10,680 nucleotides of DNA. Origin: Acidimicrobiaceae bacterium (GTDB taxonomy: Bacteria; Actinomycetota; Acidimicrobiia; Acidimicrobiales; UBA10347). The stretch covers positions 1 to 10,680 of the forward strand of contig DNHM01000464.1 of the NCBI GenBank assembly GCA_003485885.1, read 5' to 3'. Below the pieces are notes generated by a model. It was not told the DNA's origin. It worked only from the letters and a program-made list of their open reading frames with translations, and searched no databases. A program made the position numbers and the translations under genes. Each line of letters opens with the position of its first letter. Positions within the stretch are counted from its first letter, which is position 1. Below are positions 7,533 through 10,680 of the stretch, one piece after another.

Positions 7533-9316
7533 GCTGATGCCCCTTCTGCGTAAGGATTCTCGAAGTCGTCGTCGAGCAGTGGTGCTTCAGACGTGACCAC
7601 GTAGGGGCCATCGAAGTTGCCAACAGGTGGTGGCGACTCGGTGAGCCATTCGAGTGTGTGACCACCAACGGGATTGCGGTTGTCGATGTCTTCGTCGTCG
7701 TCGTCGCTACCGAAGAACACTGCGACCGGCACGGCGAGAAGGACCAAGGCGAAGCCAGCGAATACCCCGAGCGCACCAATCAAGCTGATCAGGTTCATGA
7801 CCTCGACGCCGTCGCGTGCCGAATATGCCGCAACAAAGTCTTCCTGCTCAAGGAAGCCACTGACCGCGTCGGGCAGCGCTGACAGCACCGCTCCGCCAAG
7901 CAGCGACAGGCCAGCAAGCATGCCCATACCCAAAGGCAGGCGGCGGCCGAAGATCTTCGATGACCAGTAGAACAGGCCAGCAACACCGGCAAGAAGACCA
8001 GCAATCAGAGCCAGCTGCAACATCGCGTTGGCGACTGAGGTAGCGGCGATCTCATCGAAGGTGTCATCGATCCAGCCCTCGAAGTCGGACAGGAATTCCC
8101 AGCCGTCGCCAGATCCTGATCCGGAACCCTGGAAGAAACCGACGATGCTGTTGAGGAAACCAATCACGGGAGCGAGCAGGCTGTCGAGCACCCGCACTGC
8201 CGCCAATGCTCCGGCGAGCAGCAGCGCAACAAGTGCCATAACCGATAGCGCCAAGTGAGCGGAGAGCTCGGGCGCACGTCCGGCAGCCTTGGCAGTGACG
8301 GCACACGAGCCCAGGAATGCCAAGATCGGCAGGATCAATGTGATCGAACCAACAACGTACAGCCACGTGGTATTGGCGGTGGGGTTAAAGAACGTCTGGG
8401 CATAAGCACCAAAGCTGAGTGCACCAAAGACCCCGATGGCAACCATGGCCATGTCGTAGCTCTTCAGCCGGCGGCGGAGTGCGACCGGCACGGTTTCGCC
8501 AAGCATGCCCAGCACGGGAATAGCGAAGGCAAAGACCTGGGGTTGATCAAAGACCCAGCTGATCTGTTCATACAGGTCAGCATCACCGAAACGTTGCGAA
8601 GCCTCGCCTCGGGCATCGATCCACATGATCATCAGGTTCGAAATCAGCACTGGTAGCGACAACAGCCAGATACCGCCCGCAACCAGCATGGACCAGGTGA
8701 ACAGCGGCACGTTGTAGAGCGACATGCCCTTGCTTCGCTCGGTGAAGATCGTGGTGACGATGACCAACGAGGCCATCAATAACGCAAGCACGACTGCGGC
8801 CAGCGCCAGCATAGAGAGTTGTGTTGATTGGCTTACAGCACCGGGTCGTTCGACAAGGCCACCGTCGACAGCCCACGAAACCACCAGAATCACGCCGGCA
8901 ACGGCCCACGACCACAGTGCGGCTGCGGCTGCTCGGGGGAACGCCAGCGAGGGTGCCCCGATCTGCAACGGCACTACCACCATGGCAATACCGATCAGCA
9001 GCGGCATCACGAACAGGAACACCAGGCTCACTCGTTGCAGCGAGAACCACTGCTCAAACACGGTCGCGTTGCTGAAGATTGCAACGCTGTCGGTATCGAC
9101 GCGTTCAATGCGCACCAGCACATCAGCAACGAGGGCGAACAGGCCAAAGAGCAGCGATCCCAAGATCCAGAGTCGACCAATGACCTTGTGGTCACCGCTC
9201 GACACGCCATCGGCGAGGATGTTGTTGGGAAGCCGTTCGTAGACCGCAGGGGCCATTGCTTCGCGCACCGCTACGGGTGCCGCCGAGGCATCGGGCTCAA
9301 TTTCAGTGAGAGTCAT
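7529..9316 (-). CDS. Catalytically dead heme-copper oxidase subunit I homologue
   Basis: A 595-residue polytopic protein colinear with CoxA: 'SGDHKVIGRLWILGSLLFGL' (40-59; CoxA 'VDHKKIGIMYGVGSLFF'), 'VVPLQIGAPSLAFPR' (114-128), 'NVPLFTWSMLV' (202-212), 'FYWSSKIFGRRL' (449-460) and a C-terminal 'LEWLTESPPPVGNFD' (555-569). Every redox ligand is replaced: heme a His to Gln94, 'HPEVY' to Gln258-Pro-Gln-Val-Phe262, the CuB His pair to Gln307-Thr308, and the HFH triad to about Ala431-Met-Leu433. The D-channel Asp is Ser123. Only His43, His354 and His553 exist in the whole chain. A Gly/Ser linker and acidic segment (397-425) and an Asp-rich cluster (537-544) are added. The frame is intact, so it is not a pseudogene. 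ATG at 9316 is the longest start; no clear Shine-Dalgarno precedes it. It is first in the run and overlaps the subunit III homologue by 4 bp. Confidence 0.88.
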   Translation of the reverse strand: MTLTEIEPDASAAPVAVREAMAPAVYERLPNNILADGVSSGDHKVIGRLWILGSLLFGLFALVADVLVRIERVDTDSVAIFSNATVFEQWFSLQRVSLVFLFVMPLLIGIAMVVVPLQIGAPSLAFPRAAAAALWSWAVAGVILVVSWAVDGGLVERPGAVSQSTQLSMLALAAVVLALLMASLVIVTTIFTERSKGMSLYNVPLFTWSMLVAGGIWLLSLPVLISNLMIMWIDARGEASQRFGDADLYEQISWVFDQPQVFAFAIPVLGMLGETVPVALRRRLKSYDMAMVAIGVFGALSFGAYAQTFFNPTANTTWLYVVGSITLILPILAFLGSCAVTAKAAGRAPELSAHLALSVMALVALLLAGALAAVRVLDSLLAPVIGFLNSIVGFFQGSGSGSGDGWEFLSDFEGWIDDTFDEIAATSVANAMLQLALIAGLLAGVAGLFYWSSKIFGRRLPLGMGMLAGLSLLGGAVLSALPDAVSGFLEQEDFVAAYSARDGVEVMNLISLIGALGVFAGFALVLLAVPVAVFFGSDDDDEDIDNRNPVGGHTLEWLTESPPPVGNFDGPYVVTSEAPLLDDDFENPYAEGASA

Positions 9317-9548
9317 GCGAAGTGCAGTTCGTAAGAGTTGTTGACAGTTCTGTCGTACAAGGATGTCGTACGGGACGTTCGGCCGGGCCGGAGAGCCCGA
9401 TTGCTACTGCCGATGCTAAGACCGGAGCGGCACGCCAGCGGGGACCGCTGCACGGTGCACTGTAGCGACCGAAACCCCGCTTGTTCAAAACCGCACAAGC
9501 GAGATATTGCGCTGTTTTTTCGAGAGGAGTTGTGGTCTCGGTACATAG
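9317..9548 (-). promoter_or_regulatory. Intergenic region ahead of the oxidase run: candidate promoter, repeats and hairpin
   Basis: This 232-bp gap separates ctaB from the first oxidase-like gene and carries no gene I can support. On the minus strand TTGAAC (9483-9488), 18 bases, then TACAGT (9459-9464) is a plausible sigma70-type promoter. Downstream are a 6-bp stem with 3-base loop (9436-9450), the inverted repeat GACAG-TT-CTGTC (9343-9354) flanked by TTGT and ACAA, and a direct repeat GTACGACA (minus; 9351-9358 and 9364-9371) spaced 13 bp. These could bind a regulator of the oxidase operon, but none matches a site I can name. No U-tract terminator follows ctaB, so read-through is possible. 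Confidence 0.35.
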
Positions 9549-10463
9549 TTAGACCAGTTGGTCCACGGCCATTGCTCCAAAGAGCAACACGACATAGGTG
9601 ATCGACCAGCCAAATAGGGCCATTGCGGGCCCCGGTTGCGGGTCCCGGGCAACACGAATCGCGTACCCGAGAAACACGGCGCCAAGCACCGCAGCCGACA
9701 CAAGATAAATCATGCCCATGTCGGCAACTGGCCCAAATACGAGCGTCAGAGCCCATAGCAGCACGGTGTAACCGACAATTCGGCGAGTCACGGTGGCCAG
9801 ATCGGCCACCGCTGGCAGCATCGGCACATCGGCGGCTGCGTAGTCATCTTTGTATTTGATGGCGAGCGCCCAGAAGTGTGGAGGTGTCCAGTAGAAGATG
9901 ATCGCGAAGAGAACGATCGGTGCCCAGTTGCGGCCAACGGTCAGATCGAGCGAACCAGTCACGGCAGTCCAGCCGACCAGCACTGGCACAGCTCCAGCTG
10001 CGCCTCCGATCACGATATTGCTGGTAGAGCGGCGCTTGAGCCACAGCGTGTACACGAAGACATAGAACAACATGGCCGATACGGCAAGCACCGCGCTGAT
10101 CAGGTTGACGAAGTACCACAGGAAAACAAAGGCAATGGCTTCGAGCGCCAACGCAAACACCAATGCCTCGGTGGGCTGTACCACGCCGGTGACCAACGGG
10201 CGCCCTTTGGTGCGATCCATAATGGCGTCGATATCGCGGTCGACATACATATTGACAGCGTTTGCGCCGCCAGCAGCCAGGGTTCCGCCGATAACCGTGG
10301 CGATGATGAGCCACAGCCCGGGCCACCCTCGTTTCGCAACGATCATGGCTGGCACGGTCTCGACAAGCAGCAACTCGATGATGCGAGGCTTCGTAAGCGC
10401 CACAAAACCCTTGATGCGCGTCCCCCGACTTGCAGGATCGCTCGTTTGCAGCACCGTTGCCAT
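9549..10463 (-). CDS. ctaB: Protoheme IX farnesyltransferase (heme O synthase)
   Basis: Adds a farnesyl group to protoheme IX to give heme O, the precursor of heme A used by CoxA. The 304-residue membrane protein belongs to the UbiA prenyltransferase superfamily. The first Asp-rich motif 'NMYVDRDIDAIMDRTKGRPL' (71-90, with Asn71, Asp75, Asp79) and the second region 'TPPHFWALAIKYKDDY' followed by 'DVPMLP' (193-216) bind diphosphate through Mg2+. The N-terminal 'ALTKPRI' and about nine helices fit the family, as does the length. ATG at 10463 is chosen because homology begins near it; the open frame to 10637 adds 58 residues with no family resemblance. No Shine-Dalgarno is visible before this ATG, but TAGCAT lies 8 bases ahead, so a nearly leaderless message is possible. 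It is separated from the oxidase genes by 232 bp and may have its own promoter. Confidence 0.96.
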   Translation of the reverse strand: MATVLQTSDPASRGTRIKGFVALTKPRIIELLLVETVPAMIVAKRGWPGLWLIIATVIGGTLAAGGANAVNMYVDRDIDAIMDRTKGRPLVTGVVQPTEALVFALALEAIAFVFLWYFVNLISAVLAVSAMLFYVFVYTLWLKRRSTSNIVIGGAAGAVPVLVGWTAVTGSLDLTVGRNWAPIVLFAIIFYWTPPHFWALAIKYKDDYAAADVPMLPAVADLATVTRRIVGYTVLLWALTLVFGPVADMGMIYLVSAAVLGAVFLGYAIRVARDPQPGPAMALFGWSITYVVLLFGAMAVDQLV

Positions 10464-10502
10464 CGCTGACGATGCTAACCGTGCCAATGGGCCTCGCGAG
10501 GC
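10464..10502 (-). promoter_or_regulatory. Candidate ctaB promoter with overlapping 12-bp palindrome
   Basis: TAGCAT (minus strand, 10472-10477) fits the actinobacterial TANNNT -10 pattern and lies 8 bases before the ctaB ATG. The perfect palindrome GCCTCGCGAGGC (10491-10502) covers the area where a -35 element would lie; no TTGACA-like hexamer is seen there. The pairing is suggestive only, since short GC-rich palindromes arise by chance. Confidence 0.3.
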
Positions 10503-10642
10503 TTGATAGCGGCCTTCTTTTGCGGTCTTTTGTCCGATGAGCGCGCCAAAGCGAGTGAGCTCCCGACGCGTGTGGCCCATCGCGCATCGATCATCGGGGT
10601 GTATCTCGCGTTGTACAGCGACACAAGTGAGGCCCAATATCA

Positions 10643-10680
10643 GTGATCTGGGCGAGGGTGTTCACCAAACTCACCGGGAC
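10643..10680 (+). CDS. Start of a divergent gene, possibly heme A synthase (partial, right edge)
   Basis: GTG at 10643 opens a plus-strand frame reading MIWARVFTKLTG to the window edge, preceded by GTGAGG ten bases upstream and an in-frame TGA at 10628-10630. 'RVFTKLT' resembles the start of some CtaA/COX15 heme A synthases, and ctaA commonly lies next to and divergent from ctaB in actinobacteria, which fits the position. With only twelve codons visible this remains a guess. About 180 bp separate it from the ctaB start. Confidence 0.3.
   Translation, partial: MIWARVFTKLTG

Noticed and set aside
7529..9316. Divergent subunit I gene as a decaying pseudogene
   Set aside because: There are no stops or frameshifts over 595 codons, hydrophobic helices are preserved, structural motifs are retained and its stop-start overlap with the next gene is intact.
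10464..10637. 58-residue N-terminal extension of ctaB
   Set aside because: The extra residues are hydrophilic and have no resemblance to the UbiA family; the ATG at 10463 gives the normal length.
1..10680. tRNA or rRNA genes, CRISPR arrays, insertion sequences or phage elements
   Set aside because: No cloverleaf-like or repeat-spacer pattern, transposase frame or terminal inverted repeats were seen; nearly all bases are accounted for by the operon.

Overview
The window holds one long minus-strand operon for a cytochrome c oxidase of the heme-copper A family (caa3 type), with part of an unrelated gene at each edge. The organism is most likely an actinomycete, plausibly of the class Acidimicrobiia. 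This is inferred from the CtaG-type assembly factor, CtaF-like subunit IV sequences, the subunit II fused to cytochrome c, GTG starts and Shine-Dalgarno-driven overlapping genes. No 16S rRNA or other decisive marker is present.

Layout in the direction of transcription (right to left): a short divergent plus-strand gene start at the right edge (10643 onward, possibly heme A synthase); ctaB, heme O synthase (10463-9549); a 232-bp gap with repeats; then eight tightly packed genes. The first three are a divergent subunit I homologue (9316-7529), a divergent subunit III homologue (7532-6867) and a CtaF-like membrane protein with a C-terminal extension (6860-6021). The next five are the working oxidase: coxB with a fused cytochrome c (6024-4612), coxA (4608-2611), coxC (2618-1929), a small subunit IV (1919-1575) and the ctaG assembly factor (1572-646). 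Gaps within the eight-gene run are -8 to +9 bp, with two ATGA stop-start overlaps, so they are very probably co-transcribed and translationally coupled. After a ~107-bp gap, a minus-strand gene with PAS-like features runs off the left edge.

How they work together: CtaB (and perhaps the divergent gene) makes the heme, CtaG delivers copper to subunit I, CoxB receives electrons through its own cytochrome c and CuA, and CoxA with CoxC and subunit IV reduces oxygen and pumps protons.

The most interesting part is the three-gene set ahead of coxB. The subunit I homologue keeps the fold signatures of CoxA but has lost all six histidines that bind heme a, heme a3 and CuB, the cross-linked tyrosine and the proton-channel residues; it has only three histidines in 595 residues. 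Its subunit III partner has lost the family's Glu and most of its His/Asp residues. The frames are intact, so this looks like a maintained, catalytically dead copy of a I-III-IV oxidase module, translationally coupled to the active enzyme. I do not recall a description of such a system; a literature and database search is needed before calling it new.
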